Numbered from the stretch's first letter, positions 24,721 through 39,387 are shown. The stretch: 64,000 bases of DNA from Eledone cirrhosa (GCA_964016885.1 OZ024743.1:181021152-181085151), one strand, 5' to 3'. Made by a program: numbers and translations. Notes: generated by a model from the letters alone, not told the origin.

Positions 24721-27700
24721 ACAAATGCCTCTCAGTTGTTGGATTACCACTCTAGTTGTGCCACTGATGAAGCCAGTTGTTGGAGTACCACTCTAGTTGT
24801 GCCACTGATGCAGCCAGTCGTTGGGTACCACTCTAGTTGTGCCACTGATGCAGCCTGTTGTTGGAGTACAACTCTAGTTGTGCCACTGATGCAGTCAGTT
24901 GTTGGATTACCACTCTAGTTGTGCCACTGATGCAGCCAGTTATTGGAGTACCACTCTAGTTGTGACACTGATGCAGCCAGTCGTTGGGTACCACTCTAGT
25001 TGTGCCACTGATGCAGTCAGTTGTTGGAGTACAACTCTAGTTGTGCCACTGATGCAGTCAGTTGTTGGATTACCACTCTAGTTGTGCCACTGATGGAGCC
25101 AGTCGTTTTGTACCACTCTATTTGTGCCACTGATGCACTCAGTTGTTAGAATACCATTCTAGTTGTGCCACTGATGCAGCCAGTTGTTGGGGTGCCACTC
25201 TAGTTGTGCCACTGATGCAGCCAGTTGTTGGAGTACCTCTCTAGTTGTGCCACTGATGCAGCCAGTTGTTGGAGTACAACTCTAGTTGTACCACTGATGC
25301 AGCCAGTCGTTTTGTTCCACTCTAGTTGTGCCACTGATGCAGTCAGTTGTTGGAGTACCACTCTAGTTGTGCCACTGATGCAGCCAGGTGTTGGAGTACC
25401 ACTCTAGTTGTGTCACTGATGCAGCCAGTTGTTGGAGTACCACTGTAGTTGTGTCACTGATGCAGCCAGTCTTTGGGTACCACTCTAGTTGTGCCACTGA
25501 TACAGTCAGTTGTTGCAGTACCACTCTAGTTGTGCCACAGATGTAGCCAGTTGTTGGAGTACCACTCTAGTTGTGCCACTGATGCAGCCAGTTGTTGGAG
25601 TACCACTCTAGTTGTGCAACTGATGCAGCCAGTTGTTGGAGTACCACTCTAGATGTGCCACTGATGCAGCCAGTCGTTGGTTACCACTCTAGTTGTTCCA
25701 CTGATGCAGCGTGTTGTTGGAGCACCACTCTAGTTGTGCCACTGATGCAGGCAATTGTTGGACTACCACTCTAGTTGTGCCACAAATGCACTCAGTTGTT
25801 GGAGTACCACTCTAGTTGTGCAACTGATGCAGCCAGTTGTTGGAGTACCACTCTAGTTGTGCCACTGATGCAGCCAGTTGTTGGAGTACCACTCTAGTTG
25901 TGCCACTGATGCTGCCAGTTGTTGGAGTACCACTCTAGTTGTGCCACTGATGCAGCCAGTCTGTGGGTACCACTCTAGTTGTGCCACTGATACAGCCAGT
26001 TGTTGGAATACCACTCTAGTTTTGCCACAGATGTAGCCACTTGTTGGAGTACCACTCTAGTTGTGCCGCTGATGCAGCCAGTTGTTGGAGTACCACTCTA
26101 GTTGTGCGACTGATGCCGTCAATTGTTGGAGTACCACTCTAGTTGTGCCACAAATGCACTCAGTTGTTGGAGTACCATTCTAGTTGTGCCACTGATGCAG
26201 CCAGTTGTTGGGGTGCCACTCTAGTTGTGCCACTGATGCAGCCAGTTGTTGGAGTACCTCTCTAGTTGTGCCACTGATGCAGCCACTTGTTGGAGTACCA
26301 CTCTAGTTGTGCCACTGATGCAGTCAATTGTTGGAGTACCACTCTAGTTGTGCCACAAATGCACTCAGTTGTTGGAGTACCACTCTAGTTGTGCCACTGA
26401 TGCAGCCAGTTGTTGGAGTACCTCTCTAGTTGTGCCACTGATGCAGCCACTTGTTGGAGTACCACTCTAGTTGTGGCATTGATGCAGTCAGTTGTTGCAG
26501 TACCACTCTAATTGTGCCACTGATGCAGCCAGTTGTTGGAGTACCACTCTAGTTGTGCCACTGATACAGCCAGTTGTTGGAGTACCACTCTAGTTGTGTC
26601 ACTGTTGCAGCCAGTTGTTGCAGTACCACTCTAGTTGTGCCACTGATGCAGCCAGTTGTTGGAGTACCACTCTAGTTGTGTCACTCATGCAGTCAGTTGT
26701 TGGAGTACCACTCTAGTTGTGCCACTGATGCAGCCAGGTGTTACAGTACCTATCTAGTTGTGCCACTCATGCAGTCAGTTTTGGGAGTACCACTCTGGTT
26801 GTGTCACTGATGCAGCCAGTTGTTGGAGTACCACTCTAGTTGTGCCACTGATGCAGCCAGTCTTTGGGTACCACTCTAGTTGTGCCACTGATGCAGCCAG
26901 TTGTTCGAGTACCACTCTAGTTATGCCACTGATGCAGTCAGTTATTCGAGTACCACTCTAGTTGTGTCACTGATGCAGCCAGTCTTTGGGTACCACTGTA
27001 GTTGTGCCACTGTTACAGTCAGTTGTTGCAGTACCACTCTAGTTGTGCCACAGATGTAGCCAGTTGTTGGAGTACCACTCTAGTTGTGCCACTGATGCAG
27101 CCAGTTGTTGGAGTACCACTCTAGTTGTGCAACTGATGCAGCCAGTTGTTGGAGTACCACTCTAGATGTGCCACTGATGCAGCCAGTCGTTGGTTACCAC
27201 TCTAGTTGTTCCACTGATGCAGCGTGTTGTTGGAGCACCACTCTAGTTGTGCCACTGATGCAGGCAATTGTTGGACTACCACTCTAGTTGTGCCACAAAT
27301 GCACTCAGTTGTCGGAGTACCACTCTAGTTGTGCAACTGATGCAGCCAGTTGTTGGAGTACCACTCTATTTGTGTCACTGATGCAGCCAGTTTTTGGAGT
27401 AACACTCTAGTTGTGCCACTGAGGCAGCCAGTTGTTGGAGTACGACTCTAGTTGTGTCACTGATGCAGCCAGTTGTTGGAGTACCACTCTAGTTGTGCCA
27501 CTGATGCAGCCAGTTGTTGGAGTACCAATCTAGTTGTGCCACTGATGCAGCCAGTTTTTGGAGTACCACTCTAGTTGTGCCACTCATGCAGTCAGTTGTT
27601 GGAGTACCACTCTAGTTGTGCCACTGATGCAGCCATTTGTTGGAGTACCACTCTAGATGTGTCACTGAAGCAGCCAGTCGTTGGGTACCACTCTAGTCGT

Positions 27701-28643
27701 GCCACTGATGCAGCCTGTTGTTGGAGTACCATTCAAGTTGTGCCACTGATGCAGTCAGTTGTTGGAGTACCACTCTAGTTGTGCCACTGATGCAGCCAGT
27801 TGTTGGAGTACCACTCTAGTTGTGCCACTGATGCAATCAGTTGCTGGAGTACCACTCTAATTGTGCAACTGCTGCAGCCAGTTGTTTGAGTACCACTCTA
27901 GTTGTGCCACTGATGCAGCCAGTTGTTGGAGTACCACTCTAGTTGTGCCACTGATGCAGCCAGTTGTTGGAGTACCACTCTAGTTGTGCCACTGATGCAG
28001 CCAGGTGTTACAGTACCACTCTAGTTTTGTCAATGATGCAGCCAGCTGTTGGAGTACCACTCTAGTTGTGTCACTGATGCAGCCAGTCTTTGGGTACCAC
28101 TCTAGTTGTGCCACTGATACAGCCAGTTGTTGGAATACCACTCTAGTTGTGTCACTGATGCAGCCATTTGTTGGAGTACCACTTTAGTTGTACCACTGAT
28201 GCAGCCGGTTGTTGAAGTACCACTCTAGATGTGCCACTGATGCAGCCAGTCGTTGGGTACCACACTAGTTGTTCCACTGATGCAGCCTGTTGTTGGAGCA
28301 CCACTCTAGTCGTGCCACTGATGCAGTCAATTGTTGGAGTACCACTCTAGTTGTGCCACAAATGCACTCAGTTGTTGGAGTACCACTCTAGTTGTGCAAC
28401 TGATGCAGCCATTTGTTGGAGTACCACTCTAGTTGTGCCATTGATGCAGTCAGTTGTTGGAGTACCACTCTAGTTGTGCCACTGATGCAGCCAGTTGTTG
28501 GAGTACCACTCTAGTTGTGTCACTGATGCAGCCAGTTGTTGGAGTACCACTCAATTGTGCCACTGATGCAGCCAGTTGTTAGAGTACCACTCTAGTTATG
28601 CCACTGATGCAGTCAGTTGTTGGAGTACCACTCTAGTTGTGCC
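24721..28643 (+). repeat. Higher-order repeat copy 1 (3,923 bp)
   Basis: Bounded by the marker ACAAATGCCTCTCAG, a 42-bp variant unit. Internal order of landmark units: CGTTTTGTTCC unit, CAGATGTAG unit, GATGCAGCGTGTTG unit, TTTTGGGAGTACC unit near 26,780, GTGTTACAG unit near 28,005. Relative to copies 4 and 5 it has one extra 41-bp unit before 26.76 kb. Confidence 0.85.
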
Positions 28644-31053
28644 ACAAATGCCTCTCAGTTGTTGGATTACCACTCTAGTTGTGCCACTGATGAAGCCAGT
28701 TGTTGGAGTACCACTCTAGTTGTGCCACTGATGCAGCCAGTCGTTGGGTACCACTCTAGTTGTGCCACTGATGCAGCCTGTTGTTGGAGTACAACTCTAG
28801 TTGTGCCACTGATGCAGTCAGTTGTTGGATTACCACTCTAGTTGTGCCACTGATGCAGCCAGTTATTGGAGTACCACTCTAGTTGTGCCACTGATGCAGC
28901 CAGTCGTTGGGTACCACTCTAGTTGTGCCACTGATGCAGTCAGTTGTTGGAGTACAACTCTAGTTGTGCCACTGATGCAGTCAGTTGTTGGATTACCACT
29001 CTAGTTGTGCCACTGATGGAGCCAGTCGTTTTGTACCACTCTATTTGTGCCACTGATGCACTCAGTTGTTAGAATACCATTCTAGTTGTGCCACTGATGC
29101 AGCCAGTTGTTGGGGTGCCACTCTAGTTGTGCCACTGATGCAGCCAGTTGTTGGAGTACCTCTCTAGTTGTGCCACTGATGCAGCCAGTTGTTGGAGTAC
29201 AACTCTAGTTGTACCACTGATGCAGCCAGTCGTTTTGTTCCACTCTAGTTGTGCCACTGATGCAGTCAGTTGTTGGAGTACCACTCTAGTTGTGCCACTG
29301 ATGCAGCCAGGTGTTGGAGTACCACTCTAGTTGTGTCACTGATGCAGCCAGTTGTTGGAGTACCACTGTAGTTGTGTCACTGATGCAGCCAGTCTTTGGG
29401 TACCACTCTAGTTGTGCCACTGATACAGTCAGTTGTTGCAGTACCACTCTAGTTGTGCCACAGATGTAGCCAGTTGTTGGAGTACCACTCTAGTTGTGCC
29501 ACTGATGCAGCCAGTTGTTGGAGTACCACTCTAGTTGTGCAACTGATGCAGCCAGTTGTTGGAGTACCACTCTAGATGTGCCACTGATGCAGCCAGTCGT
29601 TGGTTACCACTCTAGTTGTTCCACTGATGCAGCGTGTTGTTGGAGCACCACTCTAGTTGTGCCACTGATGCAGGCAATTGTTGGACTACCACTCTAGTTG
29701 TGCCACAAATGCACTCAGTTGTTGGAGTACCACTCTAGTTGTGCAACTGATGCAGCCAGTTGTTGGAGTACCACTCTAGTTGTGCCACTGATGCAGCCAG
29801 TTGTTGGAGTACCACTCTAGTTGTGCCACTGATGCTGCCAGTTGTTGGAGTACCACTCTAGTTGTGCCACTGATGCAGCCAGTCTGTGGGTACCACTCTA
29901 GTTGTGCCACTGATACAGCCAGTTGTTGGAATACCACTCTAGTTTTGCCACAGATGTAGCCACTTGTTGGAGTACCACTCTAGTTGTGCCGCTGATGCAG
30001 CCAGTTGTTGGAGTACCACTCTAGTTGTGCGACTGATGCCGTCAATTGTTGGAGTACCACTCTAGTTGTGCCACAAATGCACTCAGTTGTTGGAGTACCA
30101 TTCTAGTTGTGCCACTGATGCAGCCAGTTGTTGGTGTGCCACTCTAGTTGTGCCACTGATGCAGCCAGTTGTTGGAGTACCTCTCTAGTTGTGCCACTGA
30201 TGCAGCCACTTGTTGGAGTACCACTCTAGTTGTGCCACTGATGCAGTCAATTGTTGGAGTACCACTCTAGTTGTGCCACAAATGCACTCAGTTGTTGGAG
30301 TACCACTCTAGTTGTGCAACTGATGCAGCCAGTTGTTGGAGTACCACTCTAGTTGTGGCATTGATGCAGTCAGTTGTTGCAGTACCACTCTAATTGTGCC
30401 ACTGATGCAGCCAGTTGTTGGAGTACCACTCTAGTTGTGCCACTGATAGAGCCAGTTGTTGGAGTACCACTCTAGTTGTGTCACTGATGCAGCCAGTCTT
30501 TGGGTACCACTCTAGTTGTGCCACTGATACAGCCAGTTGTTGGAATACCACTCTAGTTGTGTCACTGATGCAGCCATTTGTTGGAGTACCACTTTAGTTG
30601 TACCACTGATGCAGCCAGTTGTTGAAGTACCACTCTAGATGTGCCACTGATGCAGCCAGTCGTTGGGTACCACACTAGTTGTTCCACTGATGCAGCCTGT
30701 TGTTGGAGCACCACTCTAGTCGTGCCACTGATGCAGTCAATTGTTGGAGTACCACTCTAGTTGTGCCACAAATGCACTCAGTTGTTGGAGTACCACTCTA
30801 GTTGTGCAACTGATGCAGCCATTTGTTGGAGTACCACTCTAGTTGTGCCATTGATGCAGTCAGTTGTTGGAGTACCACTCTAGTTGTGCCACTGATGCAG
30901 CCAGTTGTTGGAGTACCACTCTAGTTGTGTCACTGATGCAGCCAGTTGTTGGAGTACCACTCAATTGTGCCACTGATGCAGCCAGTTGTTAGAGTACCAC
31001 TCTAGTTATGCCACTGATGCAGTCAGTTGTTGGAGTACCACTCTAGTTGTGCC
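28644..31053 (+). repeat. Higher-order repeat copy 2 (2,410 bp, internally deleted)
   Basis: Same start as copy 1, but the stretch matching about 26,590-28,063 of copy 1 is missing. At about 30,470-30,490 the sequence passes from the TTGTGTCACTG(T) context of one unit to the GATGCAGCCAGTCTTTGGG context of another. The loss of about 36 whole units is what unequal exchange between out-of-register units would give. Confidence 0.8.
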
Positions 31054-34000
31054 ACAAATGCCTCTCAGTTGTTGGATTACCACTCTAGTTGTGCCACTGA
31101 TGAAGCCAGTTGTTGGAGTACCACTCTAGTTGTGCCACTGATGCAGCCAGTCGTTGGGTACCACTCTAGTTGTGCCACTGATGCAGCCTGTTGTTGGAGT
31201 ACAACTCTAGTTGTGCCACTGATGCAGTCAGTTGTTGGATTACCACTCTAGTTGTGCCACTGATGCAGCCAGTTATTGGAGTACCACTCTAGTTGTGCCA
31301 CTGATGCAGCCAGTCGTTGGGTACCACTCTAGTTGTGCCACTGATGCAGTCAGTTGTTGGAGTACAACTCTAGTTGTGCCACTGATGCAGTCAGTTGTTG
31401 GATTACCACTCTAGTTGTGCCACTGATGGAGCCAGTCGTTTTGTACCACTCTATTTGTGCCACTGATGCACTCAGTTGTTAGAATACCATTCTAGTTGTG
31501 CCACTGATGCAGCCAGTTGTTGGGGTGCCACTCTAGTTGTGCCACTGATGCAGCCAGTTGTTGGAGTACCTCTCTAGTTGTGCCACTGATGCAGCCAGTT
31601 GTTGGAGTACAACTCTAGTTGTACCACTGATGCAGCCAGTCGTTTTGTTCCACTCTAGTTGTGCCACTGATGCAGTCAGTTGTTGGAGTACCACTCTAGT
31701 TGTGCCACTGATGCAGCCAGGTGTTGGAGTACCACTCTAGTTGTGTCACTGATGCAGCCAGTTGTTGGAGTACCACTGTAGTTGTGTCACTGATGCAGCC
31801 AGTCTTTGGGTACCACTCTAGTTGTGCCACTGATACAGTCAGTTGTTGCAGTACCACTCTAGTTGTGCCACAGATGTAGCCAGTTGTTGGAGTACCACTC
31901 TAGTTGTGCCACTGATGCAGCCAGTTGTTGGAGTACCACTCTAGTTGTGCAACTGATGCAGCCAGTTGTTGGAGTACCACTCTAGATGTGCCACTGATGC
32001 AGCCAGTCGTTGGTTACCACTCTAGTTGTTCCACTGATGCAGCGTGTTGTTGGAGCACCACTCTAGTTGTGCCACTGATGCAGGCAATTGTTGGACTACC
32101 ACTCTAGTTGTGCCACAAATGCACTCAGTTGTTGGAGTACCACTCTAGTTGTGCAACTGATGCAGCCAGTTGTTGGAGTACCACTCTAGTTGTGCCACTG
32201 ATGCAGCCAGTTGTTGGAGTACCACTCTAGTTGTGCCACTGATGCTGCCAGTTGTTGGAGTACCACTCTAGTTGTGCCACTGATGCAGCCAGTCTGTGGG
32301 TACCACTCTAGTTGTGCCACTGATACAGCCAGTTGTTGGAATACCACTCTAGTTTTGCCACAGATGTAGCCACTTGTTGGAGTACCACTCTAGTTGTGCC
32401 GCTGATGCAGCCAGTTGTTGGAGTACCACTCTAGTTGTGCGACTGATGCCGTCAATTGTTGGAGTACCACTCTAGTTGTGCCACAAATGCACTCAGTTGT
32501 TGGAGTACCATTCTAGTTGTGCCACTGATGCAGCCAGTTGTTGGTGTGCCACTCTAGTTGTGCCACTGATGCAGCCAGTTGTTGGAGTACCTCTCTAGTT
32601 GTGCCACTGATGCAGCCACTTGTTGGAGTACCACTCTAGTTGTGCCACTGATGCAGTCAATTGTTGGAGTACCACTCTAGTTGTGCCACAAATGCACTCA
32701 GTTGTTGGAGTACCACTCTAGTTGTGCAACTGATGCAGCCAGTTGTTGGAGTACCACTCTAGTTGTGGCATTGATGCAGTCAGTTGTTGCAGTACCACTC
32801 TAATTGTGCCACTGATGCAGCCAGTTGTTGGAGTACCACTCTAGTTGTGCCACTGATACAGCCAGTTGTTGGAGTACCACTCTAGTTGTGTCACTGTTGC
32901 AGCCAGTTGTTGCAGTACCACTCTAGTTGTGCCACTGATGCAGCCAGTTGTTGGAGTACCACTCTAGTTGTGTCACTCATGCAGTCAGTTGTTGGAGTAC
33001 CACTCTAGTTGTGCCACTGATGCAGCCAGTTGTTGGAGTACCTATCTAGTTGTGCCACTCATGCAGTCAGTTTTGGGAGTACCACTCTGGTTGTGTCACT
33101 GATGCAGCCAGTTGTTGGAGTACCACTCTAGTTGTGCCACTGATGCAGCCAGTCTTTGGGTACCACTCTAGTTGTGCCACTGATGCAGCCAGTTGTTCGA
33201 GTACCACTCTAGTTATGCCACTGATGCAGTCAGTTATTCGAGTACCACTCTAGTTGTGTCACTGATGCAGCCAGTCTTTGGGTACCACTGTAGTTGTGCC
33301 ACTGTTACAGTCAGTTGTTGCAGTACCACTCTAGTTGTGCCACAGATGTAGCCAGTTGTTGGAGTACCACTCTAGTTGTGCCACTGATGCAGCCAGTTGT
33401 TGGAGTACCACTCTAGTTGTGCAACTGATGCAGCCAGTTGTTGGAGTACCACTCTAGATGTGCCACTGATGCAGCCAGTCGTTGGTTACCACTCTAGTTG
33501 TTCCACTGATGCAGCGTGTTGTTGGAGCACCACTCTAGTCGTGCCACTGATGCAGGCAATTGTTGGACTACCACTCTAGTTGTGCCACAAATGCACTCAG
33601 TTGTTGGAGTACCACTCTAGTTGTGCAACTGATGCAGCCAGTTGTTGGAGTACCACTCTATTTGTGTCACTGATGCAGCCAGTTTTTGGAGTAACACTCT
33701 AGTTGTACCACTGATGCAGCCAGTCGTTTTGTTCCACTCTAGTTGTGCCACTGATGCAGTCAGTTGTTGGAGTACCACTCTAGTTGTGCCACTGATGCAG
33801 CCAGGTGTTGGAGTACCACTCTAGTTGTGTCACTGATGCAGCCAGTTGTTGGAGTACCACTGTAGTTGTGTCACTGATGCAGCCAGTCTTTGGGTACCAC
33901 TCTAGTTGTGCCACTGATGCAGCCAGTTGTTGGAGTACCACTCTAGTTGTGCAACTGATGCAGCCAGTTGTTGGAGTACCACTCTAGATGTGCCACTGAT

Positions 34001-35465
34001 GCAGCCAGTCGTTGGTTACCACTCTAGTTGTTCCACTGATGCAGCGTGTTGTTGGAGCACCACTCTAGTTGTGCCACTGATGCAGGCAATTGTTGGACTA
34101 CCACTCTAGTTGTGCCACAAATGCACTCAGTTGTTGGAGTACCACTCTAGTTGTGCAACTGATGCAGCCAGTTGTTGGAGTACCACTCTAGTTGTGCCAC
34201 TGATGCAGCCAGTTGTTGGAGTACCACTCTAGTTGTGCCACTGATGCTGCCAGTTGTTGGAGTACCACTCTAGTTGTGCCACTGATGCAGCCAGTCTGTG
34301 GGTACCACTTTAGTTGTGCCACTGATACAGCCAGTTGTTGGAATACCACTCTAGTTTTGCCACAGATGTAGCCACTTGTTGGAGTACCACTCTAGTTGTG
34401 CCGCTGATGCAGCCAGTTGTTGGAGTACCACTCTAGTTGTGCGACTGATGCCGTCAATTGTTGGAGTACCACTCTAGTTGTGCCACAAATGCACTCAGTT
34501 GTTGGAGTACCATTCTAGTTGTGCCACTGATGCAGCCAGTTGTTGGTGTGCCACTCTAGTTGTGCCACTGATGCAGCCAGTTGTTGGAGTACCTCTCTAG
34601 TTGTGCCACTGATGCAGCCACTTGTTGGAGTACCACTCTAGTTGTGCCACTGATGCAGTCAATTGTTGGAGTACCACTCTAGTTGTGCCACAAATGCACT
34701 CAGTTGTTGGAGTACCACTCTAGTTGTGCAACTGATGCAGCCAGTTGTTGGAGTACCACTCTAGTTGTGGCATTGATGCAGTCAGTTGTTGCAGTACCAC
34801 TCTAATTGTGCCACTGATGCAGCCAGTTGTTGGAGTACCACTCTAGTTGTGCCACTGATACAGCCAGTTGTTGGAGTACCACTCTAGTTGTGTCACTGAT
34901 GCAGCCAGTCTTTGGGTACCACTCTAGTTGTGCCACTGATACAGCCAGTTGTTGGAATACCACTCTAGTTGTGTCACTGATGCAGCCATTTGTTGGAGTA
35001 CCACTTTAGTTGTACCACTGATGCAGCCAGTTGTTGAAGTACCACTCTAGATGTGCCACTGATGCAGCCAGTCGTTGGGTACCACACTAGTTGTTCCACT
35101 GATGCAGCCTGTTGTTGGAGCACCACTCTAGTCGTGCCACTGATGCAGTCAATTGTTGGAGTACCACTCTAGTTGTGCCACAAATGCACTCAGTTGTTGG
35201 AGTACCACTCTAGTTGTGCAACTGATGCAGCCATTTGTTGGAGTACCACTCTAGTTGTGCCATTGATGCAGTCAGTTGTTGGAGTACCACTCTAGTTGTG
35301 CCACTGATGCAGCCAGTTGTTGGAGTACCACTCTAGTTGTGTCACTGATGCAGCCAGTTGTTGGAGTACCACTCAATTGTGCCACTGATGCAGCCAGTTG
35401 TTAGAGTACCACTCTAGTTATGCCACTGATGCAGTCAGTTGTTGGAGTACCACTCTAGTTGTGCC
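31054..35465 (+). repeat. Higher-order repeat copy 3 (4,412 bp, recombinant)
   Basis: Contains the GATGCAGCGTGTTG landmark three times (near 32,040, 33,510 and 34,040) where a regular copy has it twice. Hybrid junctions are readable at about 33,680-33,731 and 33,890-33,930. The copy then uses the same deletion-type junction as copy 2 near 34,885. Confidence 0.8.
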
Positions 35466-38400
35466 ACAAATGCCTCTCAGTTGTTGGATTACCACTCTAG
35501 TTGTGCCACTGATGAAGCCAGTTGTTGGAGTACCACTCTAGTTGTGCCACTGATGCAGCCAGTCGTTGGGTACCACTCTAGTTGTGCCACTGATGCAGCC
35601 TGTTGTTGGAGTACAACTCTAGTTGTGCCACTGATGCAGTCAGTTGTTGGATTACCACTCTAGTTGTGCCTCTGATGCAGCCAGTTATTGGAGTACCACT
35701 CTAGTTGTGCCACTGATGCAGCCAGTCGTTGGGTACCACTCTAGTTGTGCCACTGATGCAGTCAGTTGTTGGAGTACAACTCTAGTTGTGCCACTGATGC
35801 AGTCAGTTGTTGGATTACCACTCTAGTTGTGCCACTGATGGAGCCAGTCGTTTTGTACCACTCTATTTGTGCCACTGATGCACTCAGTTGTTAGAATACC
35901 ATTCTAGTTGTGCCACTGATGCAGCCAGTTGTTGGGGTGCCACTCTAGTTGTGCCACTGATGCAGCCAGTTGTTGGAGTACCTCTCTAGTTGTGCCACTG
36001 ATGCAGCCAGTTGTTGGAGTACAACTCTAGTTGTACCACTGATGCAGCCAGTCGTTTTGTTCCACTCTAGTTGTGCCACTGATGCAGTCAGTTGTTGGAG
36101 TACCACTCTAGTTGTGCCACTGATGCAGCCAGGTGTTGGAGTACCACTCTAGTTGTGTCACTGATGCAGCCAGTTGTTGGAGTACCACTGTAGTTGTGTC
36201 ACTGATGCAGCCAGTCTTTGGGTACCACTCTAGTTGTGCCACTGATACAGTCAGTTGTTGCAGTACCACTCTAGTTGTGCCACAGATGTAGCCAGTTGTT
36301 GGAGTACCACTCTAGTTGTGCCACTGATGCAGCCAGTTGTTGGAGTACCACTCTAGTTGTGCAACTGATGCAGCCAGTTGTTGGAGTACCACTCTAGATG
36401 TGCCACTGATGCAGCCAGTCGTTGGTTACCACTCTAGTTGTTCCACTGATGCAGCGTGTTGTTGGAGCACCACTCTAGTTGTGCCACTGATGCAGGCAAT
36501 TGTTGGACTACCACTCTAGTTGTGCCACAAATGCACTCAGTTGTTGGAGTACCACTCTAGTTGTGCAACTGATGCAGCCAGTTGTTGGAGTACCACTCTA
36601 GTTGTGCCACTGATGCAGCCAGTTGTTGGAGTACCACTCTAGTAGTGCCACTGATGCTGCCAGTTGTTGGAGTACCACTCTAGTTGTGCCACTGATGCAG
36701 CCAGTCTGTGGGTACCACTCTAGTTGTGCCACTGATACAGCCAGTTGTTGGAATACCACTCTAGTTTTGCCACAGATGTAGCCACTTGTTGGAGTACCAC
36801 TCTAGTTGTGCCGCTGATGCAGCCAGTTGTTGGAGTACCACTCTAGTTGTGCGACTGATGCCGTCAATTGTTGGAGTACCACTCTAGTTGTGCCACAAAT
36901 GCACTCAGTTGTTGGAGTACCATTCTAGTTGTGCCACTGATGCAGCCAGTTGTTGGTGTGCCACTCTAGTTGTGCCACTGATGCAGCCAGTTGTTGGAGT
37001 ACCTCTCTAGTTGTGCCACTGATGCAGCCACTTGTTGGAGTACCACTCTAGTTGTGCCACTGATGCAGTCAATTGTTGGAGTACCACTCTAGTTGTGCCA
37101 CAAATGCACTCAGTTGTTGGAGTACCACTCTAGTTGTGCAACTGATGCAGCCAGTTGTTGGAGTACCACTCTAGTTGTGGCATTGATGCAGTCAGTTGTT
37201 GCAGTACCACTCTAATTGTGCCACTGATGCAGCCAGTTGTTGGAGTACCACTCTAGTTGTGCCACTGATACAGCCAGTTGTTGGAGTACCACTCTAGTTG
37301 TGTCACTGTTGCAGCCAGTTGTTGCAGTACCACTCTAGTTGTGCCACTGATGCAGCCAGTTGTTGGAGTACCACTCTAGTTGTGTCACTCATGCAGTCAG
37401 TTGTTGGAGTACCACTCTAGTTGTGCCACTGATGCAGCCAGTTGTTGGAGTACCTATCTAGTTGTGCCACTCATGCAGTCAGTTTTGGGAGTACCACTCT
37501 GGTTGTGTCACTGATGCAGCCAGTTGTTGGAGTACCACTCTAGTTGTGCCACTGATGCAGCCAGTCTTTGGGTACCACTCTAGTTGTGCCACTGATGCAG
37601 CCAGTTGTTCGAGTACCACTCTAGTTATGCCACTGATGCAGTCAGTTATTCGAGTACCACTCTAGTTGTGTCACTGATGCAGCCAGTCTTTGGGTACCAC
37701 TGTAGTTGTGCCACTGTTACAGTCAGTTGTTGCAGTACCACTCTAGTTGTGCCACAGATGTAGCCAGTTGTTGGAGTACCACTCTAGTTGTGCCACTGAT
37801 GCAGCCAGTTGTTGGAGTACCACTCTAGTTGTGCAACTGATGCAGCCAGTTGTTGGAGTACCACTCTAGATGTGCCACTGATGCAGCCAGTCGTTGGTTA
37901 CCACTCTAGTTGTTCCACTGATGCAGCGTGTTGTTGGAGCACCACTCTAGTTGTGCCACTGATGCAGGCAATTGTTGGACTACCACTCTAGTTGTGCCAC
38001 AAATGCACTCAGTTGTTGGAGTACCACTCTAGTTGTGCAACTGATGCAGCCAGTTGTTGGAGTACCACTCTATTTGTGTCACTGATGCAGCCAGTTTTTG
38101 GAGTAACACTCTAGTTGTGCCACTGAGGCAGCCAGTTGTTGGAGTACGACTCTAGTTGTGTCACTGATGCAGCCAGTTGTTGGAGTACCACTCTAGTTGT
38201 GCCACTGATGCAGCCAGTTGTTGGAGTACCAATCTAGTTGTGCCACTGATGCAGCCAGTTTTTGGAGTACCACTCTAGTTGTGCCACTCATGCAGTCAGT
38301 TGTTGGAGTACCACTCTAGTTGTGCCACTGATGCAGCCATTTGTTGGAGTACCACTCTAGATGTGTCACTGAAGCAGCCAGTCGTTGGGTACCACTCTAG

Positions 38401-39387
38401 TCGTGCCACTGATGCAGCCTGTTGTTGGAGTACCATTCAAGTTGTGCCACTGATGCAGTCAGTTGTTGGAGTACCACTCTAGTTGTGCCACTGATGCAGC
38501 CAGTTGTTGGAGTACCACTCTAGTTGTGCCACTGATGCAATCAGTTGCTGGAGTACCACTCTAATTGTGCAACTGCTGCAGCCAGTTGTTTGAGTACAAC
38601 TCTAGTTGTGCCACTGATGCAGCCAGTCGTTTTGTTCCAATCTAGTTGTGCCACTGATGCAGTCAGTTGTTGGAGTACCACTCTAGTTGTGCCACTGATG
38701 CAGCCAGTTGTTGGAGTACCACTCTAGTTGTGCCACTGATGCAGCCAGGTGTTACAGTACCACTCTAGTTGTGTCAATGATGCAGCCAGCTGTTGGAGTA
38801 CCACTCTAGTTGTGTCACTGATGCAGCCAGTCTTTGGGTACCACTCTAGTTGTGCCACTGATACAGCCAGTTGTTGGAATACCACTCTAGTTGTGTCACT
38901 GATGCAGCCATTTGTTGGAGTACCACTTTAGTTGTACCACTGATGCAGCCAGTTGTTGAAGTACCACTCTAGATGTGCCACTGATGCAGCCAGTCGTTGG
39001 GTACCACACTAGTTGTTCCACTGATGCAGCCTGTTGTTGGAGCACCACTCTAGTCGTGCCACTGATGCAGTCAATTGTTGGAGTACCACTCTAGTTGTGC
39101 CACAAATGCACTCAGTTGTTGGAGTACCACTCTAGTTGTGCAACTGATGCAGCCATTTGTTGGAGTACCACTCTAGTTGTGCCATTGATGCAGTCAGTTG
39201 TTGGAGTACCACTCTAGTTGTGCCACTGATGCAGCCAGTTGTTGGAGTACCACTCTAGTTGTGTCACTGATGCAGCCAGTTGTTGGAGTACCACTCAATT
39301 GTGCCACTGATGCAGCCAGTTGTTAGAGTACCACTCTAGTTATGCCACTGATGCAGTCAGTTGTTGGAGTACCACTCTAGTTGTGCC
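35466..39387 (+). repeat. Higher-order repeat copy 4 (3,922 bp)
   Basis: A regular full-length copy with all landmarks in order. It differs from copy 1 by scattered single-base changes, the unit count before 37.46 kb, and a one-unit difference plus a CGTTTTGTTCC unit near 38,630. Confidence 0.85.
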
